Shown here in pieces: positions 11,452 through 34,292 of a DNA stretch of 64,000 bases (position 1 is the stretch's first letter; the number at the start of each line of letters is the position of its first letter). The DNA comes from Amia ocellicauda (taxonomy: Eukaryota; Chordata; Actinopteri; Amiiformes; Amiidae): NCBI RefSeq assembly GCF_036373705.1, contig NC_089864.1, positions 3,156,501-3,220,500 on the forward strand, given 5' to 3'. Below the pieces are notes generated by a model. It searched no databases, was not told the origin of the DNA, and saw nothing but the letters and a program-made list of their open reading frames with translations. Position numbers and translations under genes: made by a program.

Positions 11452-14400
11452 ATGGCGGTGGGACCAGTGGACCCCCGTGAGCTGCTGAAGGGAGTGGAGT
11501 CTCTCCTGGGGAAAGAGGGGGACATCCGCAACCCTGAGGGCGTGGCCAAGATCTTCAGGTAGGAGACGGGACAGCGAGGTTCCTGTGATTTGTTTGATCG
11601 AGAATGTAGTGTGTGCTTGTCAGTGTTGACGTGAGTTCTCACCATCATCATCATCATCATCATCTCTCTCTGCTCACAGTTTAATGAAGAACAGTCAGAA
11701 GATGGTCAGCAGGTGTATGTATCTGAACATCGTGCTGCAGACCAAATCACAAGACATCCTCAACAGGTAAGAGACCAGCACTGGACCTTGTGTACACACA
11801 CACACACACACACAGTGTCACAGCACAATCTCCACTGCCAACTGTTCTTGCTGGCTTCACGATAATAAGTCTCTCTCTCTCTCTCACCCTGTGCACAGGT
11901 TCATCAGGGTCGGAGGCTACAAGCTGCTCAACGCCTGGCTGACCTACTGCAAGAGCACCAACAATACCCCGCTGATGCAGCTCATCCTGCTCACCCTGCA
12001 GAAACTGCCCCTCACTGTGGACCACCTCAAACAGGTAAGACTGTCCCACTCACACACACTCACTCACTGTGGACCACCTCAAACTGGTCACACGCTAACA
12101 GCCACAGTTACTCAGTCACAGTAGATCACCTCAAACAAGTAACACACACACTTACACATTTGCCCCCGGCCCTCCCTAATTCTAATGCCTCTGTCTTTTC
12201 TCTTCTAGAACAATACGGCTAAGCTGGTCAAGCAGCTGAGCAAGAGTGGCGACACAGAGGGTAAGGGTCTGCGCTCACGGCCTGGCGCCTTCATAACCCT
12301 CCACGACAGCCAGTCGACACACAGCAACCTCCCTCTCCCCCTCTCTGTGTATTGTTAATGCGCTTGTAGTGTTGCTCATCATTCCTGTATTGACCCTCTC
12401 TCTCTCTCCCTCCCTCTCTCAGAGTTGAGGAAGCTGGCTTCAGTGTTAGTTGAAGGCTGGATGGCCATCATTCGTTCCCAGAGTGGAGCAGCAGCTGCGG
12501 CTGGGACCTCTCCAGCAGGTAATCATTCTCTCTCTCTCTCTCTCGCTGTGCTCAGTAATCCTGTGGACAGATGCTCTTTCCAGGTGAGAAATGTAGTCAT
12601 GTTTCTTTCATGCAAAATCATTTGAACACTCTCTCTTTCCCTCTGTCTGTCTCAGATAAGAAGCGTAAGAAGGATGAGATGAAGGGGAAGGCAAGTGAGG
12701 CGAAGGGGGGAGATGGAGGAAAGCCTTTGGAGGAGGAGAAGAAGAAAGAGAAGCCCAAAGCTCCCCGCACCACCGCCCCCAGCCACGCCAAATTCAGATC
12801 CACAGGTGAGGGGCTCCGACGCTCGCAGACTGACGCACTGAGACACCGACCGACTCGTACATGACACGCAGGTCCAGAGGCGACGGACAGTGTGGTGGGC
12901 AGCGATAGTAACGAGGCTGGTCTCTTTGTTCTCGCAGGTCTGGAGTTGGACACCCCCACCCCTCTCCCGGCCAAGAAACCCCCAGTCCCCCCCCAGCTGG
13001 GTGACAAGTACAACATCAAGCCAGCGGTGCTGAAGAGACAGAGGTAAGACGGGTGTGCACGTGTATGTCTGTCCCTCTGTTGCCCACTCTCTCACACCTT
13101 TCTGTGTGTTAATTCCCCTCAGTGTTACAATGCTGCACCTGTCTCCCTCTCTCTCTGGCTGTTTGGCAGGAGTGAGATGTGTAGACACAGTGTGCATTGA
13201 TATAGTCTCTGACTCTCTCTCTCTCTCTCTCTCTCTCCCTCCCTCCCTCAGTTCGTCGGGCCCTCCGGACGCTCCTCCCGTGGAGAAGAAGTACAAGCCC
13301 TTGAACACCACGCCTAACTCCACCAAGGAGATCAAAGTCAAAATCATTCCTGCACAACGTGAGTACTGAACACTGCATCCCTCTGTCCCTCCCTTTGTCC
13401 ACACTCGGCCTTCCCTTGTGGGTCTCCTGCTCTGTCGTGTCCCATCACTCAGGTGTGCAGTAACCCCTCTCTCTCCCCCGCTGCAGCGATGGAGTGCACA
13501 GGCTTCCTGGATGCCCTGAACTCGGCGCCAGTGCCCGGCATCAAGATCAAGAAGAAGAAGAAGGCTGTGTCGCCCACCAGCAACAAGGTAATGCAACATG
13601 GCTGCAAGCACACACTCACATACACTCACACCCCACTCACAGACACGCACCCCACACTCACACACACACTCTCTCTCACACTCTCGCACACACACACACA
13701 CACGCACACTATCAGCTACTTTGCTTGTAGGGTGAGGTGCATTTTGATTAAATCTCTCCCCCTCTATCTCTACAGTCTTGCCCATTTGACAGCAAGCAGT
13801 CCCTGGACGCCCCCACCAGCACCAAGCCCTCGTCCCCGGAGCCGGCTGCCCCCCAGCAGGCCTCCCCCTCACAAGACCCCCCCGAGCTGGAGCAGCCGGG
13901 CACCCCGGTACCCACGGAGGAGGGGGTGGAGCCCATGGACACAGGTGAGGAGCCCCTGTCCTGCGGGACGCTGCTTGTTGCAGCAGAGACGCTGTCTCGC
14001 ACTGGGTTTGTGGTGTCCTTATTAACACACAGTGTGTCGCCTCTCTCTCTCAGCAGAGAAGCCCAACGCACTGTCTGAGCCCCGGGGGGAGGAGGAGCCC
14101 CAGCTGACAAAGAAAGGCAAGAAGAAGAAGAGTGTGCGCTGGGCAGAGGAGACCCAGCTGAAGGAGTACTTCTACTTCGAGCTGGACGAGACCGAGAGAG
14201 GTGAGACTGACAGAGAGCGAGGGGGAGACAGAGGTGAGACCGGGGGCAGAGAGAGAGAGATAGTGTCTTTATTATTGTTGTTGTTATTGTTATTATTCCT
14301 GTTTATTACTAGACATGCATTGTGGCTTTGGCAGTACTTTCACTGCTCATGCCAGTAAAGATTTTAAATTTGAATTTTGGTGTCTGAGGAGAGAGAGAGA

Positions 14401-17039
14401 GAGAGACAGACTGACTGTGTGTGTGTGTGTGAGTGAGTGAGAGAGAGAGAGAGAGAGAGAGAGACGTGTGTGTGAAGATAGTAGTACTGTAAATGTACTG
14501 TAAATCAGTGATGTAATGTCCTGTAAATGTTTTCCTGTCTCTGCACTGTGAATGCACGCTAGTGTCCAGCCAGTTAGTCACTGTTTATTAACCCCTCTCT
14601 CCTTTTCTCAACCCCTCCCTCCATCCCCCTCTCCCATCCCCTCCCCCTCCTCTCCTCCCTCTCTCCCTCTCTCTGCCCCACAGTTAACGTGAACAAGATC
14701 AAGGACTTCGGCGAGGCGGCCAAGCGGGAGATGATGATGGACAGGCAGGCGTTCGAGACGGCGCGGCGCCTGTCCCACGATGCCATGGAGGAGAAGGTGC
14801 CCTGGACGCCCCCCCGGCCCCTGCTGCTGCCCTCCAGCCTGGTCCTCCCGGGTAGCTCCAGCCTGGAGAGACACACACAGCTGGAGCGGGAGAAGGGCAT
14901 CCTCCAGGAGATCTTCCTGTCCAAGGAGAGGTAAGAGGAGGATACTGTATAATAACTGATACCCCAGTGATACACAGGAACTAGATATACCGTGCTGTTT
15001 AATATATATGTAGGTTAGTATAATAGTGATCAGTATAGCTGTGCGGACAGCGTTGAGTCAGGTGTTCAGTGTCTGACAGTCCTGTCCTCTCCACAGTGTT
15101 CCTGACAGCCCTCACGAACCCGACCCCGAGGCCTACGAACCTGTGCCCCCCCGGCTCATCCCACTGGACGAGGTACGCTTGGTCTGTTCTCTCTCTCCCA
15201 TTTGTCCATACAATAGGGGTCTGCCTTCCTTCCTTCCTTCCTTCCCCCCTCTCTGTCTCTCCATCTCCTCTATTCTCTCTTTTTGTCTTCCTGTCTTTCC
15301 TCTCTCTCTCTCTCTCTCTCTCCTCTGTCCCCCCTCTCTCTCTCTCTCTCTGTGCTGTGCTGTGCTGTGCTGTAGAGTTCAGTTGGACAGTCAGACTATA
15401 TTAACCCCTCCCTCCCTCCCTCTGCAGGACAGCAGCTCAGTGGATGACAGTTACCTGGAGCCCATGGACACAACGGCGCCCTCCTCTCACCCCCCCGAGG
15501 GCCCTGGCGCCAAGCTGCCCCCCGTCCTGGCCAACCTGATGGGCAGCCTGGGCAGCGGCCGCAGCCCCCAGCCCCAGGGCACGCCCCCCGTCAACGTGCA
15601 GGAGCTGCTGTCCACCATCATGGTGAGTCCAGGGTTGACTGAGACACAGACTGAGAGACACTGCGAGACACCGAAGATCCAAACACTGATACAAATGCTG
15701 ACCCCGTCTCTAATTTATTCTCTCCTTCCGTCTCTCCCTTTCTCAGGGGGGACAGGGAAACCAGGCCCCCGAGGACCTGATCAAGCAGCCTGATTTCTCC
15801 GACAAGATCAAGCAGCTCCTGGGCTCCCTGCAGCAGAGCCAGCCGCCCCCCCAGCCTCCACCGCCCGGGCCCCCCCCAGGTGAGAGACGCACACACGCTC
15901 TCGCAACACACAACTCGCAACACACGTACAATACACATCACATACACATGTGCACAACACATACAAAACACAGAGCACATGCGCGATCACATATACACCC
16001 CAGTGAGGGGCTCAGTTCTGGGCCTGGTGGTGCTCTGCCCTCTGGTGGCTCCTCGGTGTCACTGCTGCATCTCTGTGCTGCGGTTTCACAGCTGGCAATA
16101 GAACAGCTGGCAACTGAATAGAACTGACTGACAAACTGTCCGCTTTTAAATTCTACATTCTATTCTAAAATTCTAATGATAATAGTGTTATAGATGGTGC
16201 TAGAGAGAAACCACAGTCCAGAGTGATACTAACCAGTATCCCTCTCTCCCTCTCTCCCCCCTCAGTGAGCTCAGGGTTACTGGGTCATGGTCCTGGCATG
16301 AACGGCGGCTTCCCTCCCCCCAAGGGCGGCCCCCACTACCCCCCCCACGGCCACTGCCCCCCCGGCGGACACTTCCCAGGGCCCCATGGCGGGGGAGGAG
16401 GAGGAGGAGGGGGGGGCGGCGGACCCCCAGGAGGACCCCGGATGATGGGGCCCCCGCCACCTCACCCGCAGACCCGGGGGGGCGACGGCGGGTACTGGGA
16501 GCAGCACGGAGACCCCATGAGGGGCGGCCCCCACAGCATGCGGGGCGGAGGAGGCGGAGGAGGGGGGGGAGGCGGACACTTCCACAGGGGCCGAGGGGGC
16601 CGCGGCGGGGGGGACCCCAACTTCCGAGGACGGCCGGGCAGAGGGGGGCCGGGAGGCGGGCCCCTGAGAGGAGGCGGAGGGGGCCCCAACGGGCCGCACA
16701 TGGGAGGTGAGCTGAGATCCAGTTTCTATGCTTTGTTAGTTTTGAGAGTCATTATTCTGCGTGTTTATTTCTGTGCTGTGTGTAGAGCCCCTGTAGTGTG
16801 GAGGCTACTGTGACATCCGTGTTGCCAAAGCATGACAGAGCGGCCCGGGGGAACAGATACAGCATTGAGACATGTTTGATTTCACATGTATTTACAGAGC
16901 GTCTCTCTCTCTCTCTCTCTCTCTCTCAGACATGTCCAATCGGCCGGTGTGTCGACACTTCATGATGAAGGGCAGTTGTCGCTATGAGAACAATTGTGCG
17001 TTTTACCACCCCGGGGTGAACGGCCCGCCCCTGCCCTAA
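11452..17039 (+). CDS. ppp1r10: PPP1R10 / PNUTS, protein phosphatase 1 nuclear targeting subunit (17 coding exons)
   Basis: Coding exons: 11452-11558, 11680-11766, 11899-12034, 12209-12260, 12423-12518, 12656-12805, 12938-13043, 13252-13358, 13487-13587, 13776-13944, 14054-14200, 14684-14930, 15097-15172, 15428-15622, 15747-15879, 16266-16706 and 16930-17039. All have GT-AG ends and agree in phase, giving 819 codons. PNUTS anchors PP1 on chromatin with TOX4 and WDR82 and controls RNA polymerase II dephosphorylation and termination. Residues 1-150 match the TFIIS N-terminal-like domain (e.g. [26 protein letters not shown]). KSVRW at 396-400 is the RVxF PP1-docking motif, followed by the conserved [13 protein letters not shown] Gly/Pro/Arg-rich tract precedes a CCCH zinc finger (C791, C800, C806, H810). 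The start is preceded by an acceptor 7 bases upstream, so the 5' UTR is spliced. The His-rich repeats before the finger in human are missing, so the protein is shorter. Exon 11 has a NAGNAG acceptor. Confidence 0.96.
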
Positions 17040-17624
17040 CTACCCTTCTCCCCTTTGACTGGCACTCAGACTCTGCCCCGCCAGCGCCGAGGTGGGCTGG
17101 ACTCACCCAGCCGCACGCTGTGGGATGAGGGAATTATGGGGAACAGGATTTGTTTTTTTGTTTTGTTTTTTCCTACTGGGATCGATGAGAAAGACTTTGA
17201 GGAAGTTTGGATCGATTCCCTTTCTCCCTCCTTCTCTCGGGGACCCAGACCCCCCCGGCTGACCCGGCCCATCCTCCAGCCTCTCCTGCTGTACTGGAAA
17301 CACTGGAGTCTCTGCAAAGGATTTCCCCACTATCCATCACATGAGGACGGAAAGAAAGACGATACATGTTTTTTTACTTTATTATTTAAGGACTTTATTT
17401 TTTTTTATATCGATACCTCCATCTCTGGGCTTAGCTTGAAACGGAGAACTCTCTCTCCCTCTTCCTCTCTCTCTCTCTCTCTCTCTCTCCCTCTCTCTCC
17501 AATGCAGAATCACAATTCTGGTCTCCCAAGTTTGAGTAGGTTTTTATTGGCATAACAGTGGAATATTGATATTTTGTGGGCCAAAGCACTTAAAACAGAC
17601 AAACTTCTATTCCTGCTGTACACA

Positions 17625-17671
<47 letters not shown>

Positions 17672-19365
17672 CCCCTACTCCTACTCCTGCACAGGGGCTA
17701 GACTACTAATGACTTTGTGCAAGAATACAGAACCAATCAGAAGTATTGTAAGCTCAATAATGCACACAGCATGCATGCAGAGTCACAGTGTGTGGGTGTG
17801 TGTGTGGGTGTGAGAGAGCAGTGAAAAAGTAATAGTAATATTAGGAATTATATTGATCAGTTACTAGAGGGTGCTAGTTTATCATACTGTTTCATCAATA
17901 TTTTAAATTGGTTCTTTCTTGGTAGTGATAATCATAGTGAAAGCAATGACATGGTGCTACTCTCAGAGATTGTTCCATCAAAATTATAATTGTTATATCT
18001 ATTAATAATTATTAGGAATGGCTACTTCCAGATGTTTCATTATTGTTATAACTTAGAATTAATAATTTGTCCATCTCAGTTATTGTTAGTAATAGTAGTA
18101 TGAATTAGTGGGTGCTACTTTCCAATACTGATTCATCCAAAATAATATTTAAATTAGAAGTGCTGCTGTCAGCCCCTCGCTGTGACTCTCAGTACTGTGT
18201 GCCTGGATGTGTGGCTGAGTGATCTCTCACATGCTTACACACACACACACAATCTCTCTCTCAATTACAGCAGCTCTCTCTGTGTAAATAGTTTGTACAT
18301 TTCAAACCAAAAAAGTGTTGGAGCTTATTCTTATGATTTACAGTTTGAGTTGCTACTGTGAATATTCCTGATTGTATGATACACTATGACCACTAAAGAA
18401 GTTTATTTTATTTTACTTTTGGGGGGGGGGGGGGGAGGGAGTTCGTATCAAGTCCTATTATTGTTAGAGCGGACATATCGCAAGGATCGTAATGAATTGG
18501 ACTTGTCTGGAATGTATTGAAGGCGGGAGCCGGGAACTGAAGTCCTTCCCCACCTCCGTCTGTCCACTAACCTCTTGGGTGGAGGTGGGGGGTCACTATG
18601 GATCTGTGGTTCTGTGCTCTGTGGGAGTACACTAAACTAGCGGTTTGATTTCTTATTGTTTCCCCCCTCCCGAGATTTCAAATGATGATGTGTTGTGGTT
18701 GGCGGGTGGGGGTCGGGGTGTAAAAGTGGGAGCCCTGGCGGATATTCCAAGAGAACATTATCCCCTGACCCCCCAGTGTACTCGCCGACACCCCCCCTGT
18801 GGAGGGGGTTGCGTGGGATGCTACCTGGACTGGGTCCGCAGGGTCTTGGCCCTGGTCCTGGAGAGCAGTATTGCGGAGGTCCTTTATTTTTCTTTCCAGT
18901 CCAATTCTCGCCTAAGTAATGGACCCAAATAGCGGCTTGTCTTTAAGATGTCGTCCAGACGAACATGCGCTGTGGCCCCCGATTGTAACCCTCGCAGCGG
19001 CTGGGGTCTCTTCTCGGGGAGTGTCCAGTCTTGTCCTGTCTGGTCCCGTCAGCTCTCTGGGACATCAAACCCGAGTGTTTTCCGTGAAAACTGAGATTTT
19101 TTCTCTGTCTCTTGTGGGACTGTATTTTTTGTTTTATTATTTTTTGATTCACTTGATTATTACATTGGTGATGTTATTTCATGTTTGTTCCTTTTTTTTT
19201 TTTTAACAAAACAAAATAAATGTTGTTTTTTTTTCTTCCCCCAAATGGACATGCCTATCTGAATGGATCTGTGTGTGTAGGTATATATACAGATTCACAC
19301 ACAAACAAATATATATATATATATTTTGTACATTTATTAATAAATGTGGAGAACCTTTAACCTGG
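17040..19365 (+). other. ppp1r10 3' UTR
   Basis: About 2.3 kb of non-coding sequence after the stop codon. It includes CT microsatellites (17464-17488, 17626-17667), a poly-G run (18421-18436) and an AT run (19311-19323). AATAAA occurs at 19214 and at 19339-19344. The second is followed by a GT-rich element (ctggtctggtctgt) and is the likelier cleavage signal. The exact 3' end is inferred. Confidence 0.55.
19339..19344 (+). terminator. Polyadenylation signal, probable ppp1r10 3' end
   Basis: AATAAA followed within 30 bases by a GT-rich stretch, the usual layout of a vertebrate cleavage site. The next gene on this side (atat1) is on the opposite strand, so the signal suits ppp1r10. Confidence 0.5.
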
Positions 19366-19992
19366 TCTGGTCTGTATTATTTTTTCTTTTGAATATCTGC
19401 TACACGTCTGATTTGAAATACTTCAGTCCAGGCTGTGTAGAGCAGGTCTCTGTCTGGCTTCTTAATCACTTAATTGAATCATTAATTGGGCCAATAATGT
19501 ACCTACATTTAGACTAAGTGTTTCACTGACTAGACCGTGGAGAATTGGAGTAGTTTACAGTTCCCAGCCGTTTCTAGCTCTGAAAAGAAGCATCGCTTGG
19601 AGCTCGGATCCGTGAGCCCGGCTGGGTCGGGTCTCCAGCAGCACCTGTCCGAACCAGAGCTCTGTCTCCTCTCCTCCAGGGCCCAGTGTGTCTCCTCTGT
19701 CTGCTGCCCACTGGCCCTCCCAGTTAATTAATTTATCTCCCTATGAGACTAATTTTATACCTATTGCATTTTGTCGAAGGTATTAATTGTTTTAATTGAT
19801 TTTGAGCTTGATGACTCAATCATTTCTTTGGTCTGAATGGGCCCCTGCCTGCAGCACCCAACCTAGAGAGACTAATTCGGGGAGGATTAGAACAGCCAGG
19901 GGACACCCAGGAATAGAATTTGAGCTGGAATCCCCCACATCAAGTAGTGCTAATAAAGACAGGCCAGAAAATGTGCAAATAAATTAATGGAA

Positions 19993-19998
19993 TTTATT
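19993..19998 (-). terminator. Candidate polyadenylation signal for atat1
   Basis: AATAAA on the minus strand, 445 bases after the atat1 stop codon. The interval from there to the ppp1r10 end (about 19365-19990) shows no gene, so the two genes converge. Weaker alternatives cannot be excluded. Confidence 0.35.
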
Positions 19999-20442
19999 AT
20001 TTTGAAAACAGGTACGTAATGCCACTGAATAAAATTATCACACTCCAAAAATACATAAAAAATACAAAATCAAATATTAAAATAAATACATTGTGTGTGT
20101 AGAATTTGCAACCACTGGGTTTGTGTGCTGTATCTTCAAAAACAAAAGGAGTAGCTCATTGCAATATAATTCAAATATATTATAAATTAACAAGGGATTG
20201 TGTATATGAATATTTCTGTAGGTGTGTGTGTGACACTGACCCCTGTACAGAATAAGGAACCTGGAACAGATTATCTGTGCAGAGCATCAGCAGCCCAGTC
20301 TCACTTCCTCTACAGCCCGATCTCTCTCTCTCTTCCCTCTTCCTCCTGTCTGTTCCTACACTAGACATCCCTCTCTCTGATTTACACTACTTCTTTAACC
20401 TGCCCTACCTTCTCCCTTCCCCCATCTCTCTCCTCTCTCACT

Positions 20443-30693
<10,251 letters not shown>

Positions 30694-31359
30694 AACCCAT
30701 CCAATTAAGACGACAATGTAACAAAGGCAATAATGAAAGTGCCAATGCGGCAAATCTCCACACAGGGTGTGGGGGAACAGACTTGAAAGTTACAGCAGGA
30801 AGAACACAAAGTCAAAATGAAATGATGGTGTGAATGGTAATCCGGGTTCAGAGCGGCAGGTCCTGCGGTCCGGCGCCGGGCTGCCGTGTGTGCGTGTCAT
30901 CTCCGCCAGGCGTCACAGCTCCGCCGCGGCTGCCGCGGGCCACCGTAGCAGCACAAGAGACTGGAGCTGCGCTAATTCAACAGCCTGTTGCACCAAACGC
31001 TGTGTCCCAAAACACACTTCTTCCACATGCCCTATAAACGCGGTGTTAGTCGTGCTCAGGGTAAGTGTTACAGCACACGCACCGCACTGGACACAAAGGC
31101 GCGGCGGCCGGGCTGCGCCGCTATGCTGGGATATACGGTAAACACAGCGCTGACAGCGTCCCTTAACGACCAGACCGCGCAGGCGCAGTGTGGCCGATGT
31201 GTCTTTCAGTGTGTTATTATATTACTATTATTATCACCATGCTCCTCTGATCACTCTCCTACAGTCCTTGCGCTACACACCACAATACCACAATTTCTGT
31301 ACAGATATGAATAATCGATACATGTTGCTGTGGGGTTTGTTTGTAGTCTTGTTGTGTGG

Positions 31360-32310
31360 TTTAAAACACGTTACATATACCACAGTATGCTTTACCACGG
31401 TAAAAACACAGTAAAGTGTAGTTTGATGTACCCTGATTAAAAAACGTGCAGTAGTGTGGTGTACTATGCTGAAATCAGAGTGTGGTGTCACAAGGCAGTA
31501 CAATGTAGTGTTCTGCCCTGTGGTAAAAACAGTGAGTGTAGTGATGTACTGTGGTAAAAACACAGTAAGTGTAGAGTGATGTACTATGGTAAGAAACATA
31601 ATAGTGGTGTGTTGTATAGTGTACTCTTTGAGCCTATTGACACAGTAATGTGTGTGCCACAATCTGTCTTGCCATCAAACTTCAGCTATATAAAATTAAT
31701 CATTGCATGTGTTTGTTTGTTTTTTAAACAATAAGAGTGATATATATGATTGGCAGGGATATTTGAAAACGATAAAGAGACAGAATCACGAAAGGGATAG
31801 ATAGCTAAGCAATGTAACATCTGAAAGCTCAGGGTCCCTGCTTTCCAACGAGCTAAGAACCAGATGTAAAGTGAATTAATCAAGCTGGTTTAAATCCAGC
31901 CCTGGGGCGTGTGATGTGGGACTTTGGTCCAAATGGTCTGTGTGTATGTATATACACTAACTATACTACACCGTATTTTACCATGCTATACCACACTACA
32001 CTTTACGCATACTACATGACACTAATCATATTTTACCACGATTTTACCATTATTTTATATTTTACTGTTTACTATTGTTACCATATTTGTAACATACTTA
32101 TACTTTGGCTATACAATATTTTTGTACCATATTTAACTATGCTTTTACCACATTTTAGCATTCTACAACATACTACACTTTACCATATATTATAAAGTCT
32201 TTATCATGGTACATCACACCACACTTTCTAAGCATTTGCTTACCATGTTACATCACACTACACCTTACTGTATTTTCACCACAGTGCACCACACTACAAT
32301 AGAGAAGGTG
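31360..32310. repeat. Foldback element with arms built from degenerate tandem repeats
   Basis: The left arm (31360-31640) repeats words such as gtggtaaaaacacagtaagt and gtgatgtactatggt. The right arm (31955-32310) carries their reverse complements (catgttacatcacactacac, ttcaccacagtgcacc). The arms align over tens of bases with a few indels. They are separated by about 300 bases of unrelated sequence. This is the layout of a foldback-type, non-autonomous DNA element or an old inverted duplication of a satellite. Confidence 0.55.
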
Positions 32311-32559
32311 TCATAGCCTCATGGGCTGATCCTGTATGACATTTCCTGTTCGCTTATGACACTTTTAAGATGTTTTCTACTGCTTAATGAGATCGTAGTT
32401 GTGTGATAACAGCTTATATTACAATTACATTTACAACAGTTCAAGAAAAAAGAAATGTTATGTTATCTCGGCTGAGTTGGGGAGTGCGCGGCCTGCTGTC
32501 ACTGTGGAGTAAAGCAGAGGAAGGGGAGATCATGCTTTTATCCACTGTACTAACACAAT

Positions 32560-33078
32560 AAACTCCTCTTAAACTTGTGAGCCGAGAGAAGGAAGGCAAT
32601 GCGATGAGGAAGGGAAGTACACCAGAGGGGCGAATAGAGATCTGAAGGCCGAGAACAGTGCCCCCTCCTGCGCGGAGCTGCTCTGGGTCCTGAAGAGGGA
32701 CGAGGCGGCCCGGAGGAGGACAGACTGGGGGGACGTGGCTGCGCTGCCCTGGGGAACAAAAGCGACAGACACTGGATAGCGCAGGCGCACTGGAGCATCT
32801 TCTTTATTGCGGTCACCCTGTCTTGCCTGCTATTGGAGAAACGGCGCGATTTGGAATGTGAAGGGTTTAAGATTCGGATCGTTTGGTTAATTTATTTCGG
32901 GTTAGTTTAGGTTAGGGATTAGTTATATATATTTTTTTTCTTTTTTGACACAGTTTTAATAACGACTTTAACTTTAGTTATACTTCGTTTTAGTAATAGC
33001 TATCCCCCTTAATGTAATTGTGTGCCAGTGCAGGCTTGGTGTCGATATTGCGGTGGAGTTAAGGTTATACTGTGACAG
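32560..33078. promoter_or_regulatory. CpG-type promoter, possibly bidirectional, with a noncoding first exon
   Basis: A GC-rich block (32640-32830) contains an NRF1-type gcgcaggcgcac (32779-32790) and an inverted CCAAT box (attgg, 32832). On the plus side, a strong donor gacag|gtaagtat follows at 33079, compatible with a noncoding first exon of the downstream Ig gene. On the minus side, a short open frame starting near 32816 runs through the GC block. No protein family was recognised for it and no clear donor was found. Confidence 0.4.
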
Positions 33079-34283
33079 GTAAGTATCTTGCGTTTACAGA
33101 GGACAGACCGCCAGAGCTGCTTCCACACAGAAGCGAAAGCACCATACAGCTAATTAAAACCCCATAAACATTGCCACTGGTCTCTAATAAACAATTGGCA
33201 ATAAATCAATCAAGGTTGAACATACTAATAAGCAATTGCTTTTATACAGGATAGGATTATCAGTTTGGAAAGAAGAACAATGTACCAATTAAAACAGACC
33301 ACAAATCAGTTCCATAAAACAGTACCACTCCTCAAGATGATATTACATCAATAAAGCCATTTCATTAATATGAATTATAGCGGTACACCTAAATAACACC
33401 CAACTAATTTTAGAGCGGTCGTGTTACCAGTGATGAGATCAGCACATCCACTTCTAACAGGAGTAAAACAGCTGAGTGAACGATGCAATAGCAGATATTT
33501 GCCTACATTTAGAGGAAAACTGAAGTGGAGAAAAAGGAGTTGAGGATTTCGAAATACATTATTTTTGTTGTTTTTCATCTCAAGATAATGATCTTATGCC
33601 ATTGGGAAATATTTCGTAAATAATGGTGTGGTTTTCTGATTTCAGCTGTTTTCATTAATACTCAACTTCCTCTGGCTCGAGAATTTCTTTCAATAGTGTC
33701 TTTGTAATTTCTCATATATCCTTTCTTGTGTTTGTATTTGTATGTCCCTAGTTTTATGATCTGTGCTCTATATCGTTTCTCCGATTCTGCTTTCAATCTG
33801 TGCTTTCATGCTGTCATGATTTTGTGCATTTTCGTTTTGGATTTTCAATTTCACAAGTAAGAGACATTTATTGCAAATTAGTCAGACAGACAGAGAGATG
33901 CAAAGTGGAAGAGAGAGACACAGGAGGCTGGTGAGGGGGTGGGGTGAGAGATTGACGAGATGAGAGAGAGAAGGAAAAACAGAATAAAACATACATTTAG
34001 CTCCTTAGAAAAAGAAAGCTTGGTAAGATTCTTGAAATGTCCAAAGAGGAAGCTGAGGTTTTGAGTCAGAGAGAGAGACAATATTTAGAGCAAGAGTGGG
34101 AGGGGTGGGGGGAGATTAAGACACACTGCCAGAATGACTAGACAGTACAGTACATTATCTTGGCACAGAGCGAGAGAGAGAAAGAGAGAAGGAGAAAGGG
34201 AGAGAGAAATTGGAGGTTAATTCAGTGTCTGAAAACTACAGTATATCAGAGAGAGAGAGTGAGAGGGTGTGAGTTTTATTTCA
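33079..34283 (+). other. Presumed first intron before the Ig-family gene
   Basis: AT-rich with GA runs near 33890-34270. It begins at the gtaagtat donor (33079) and ends at the acceptor ttatttcag (34283). No other feature is visible. Confidence 0.35.
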
Positions 34284-34292
34284 GATTTTACT

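Noticed and set aside
12652..14028. 458-codon minus-strand open frame
   Set aside because: It is antisense to several verified ppp1r10 exons and introns, with low-complexity content and no domain.
16277..16699. Minus-strand Pro/Ala-rich open frame
   Set aside because: Shadow of the Gly/Pro-rich ppp1r10 exon 16 on the opposite strand.
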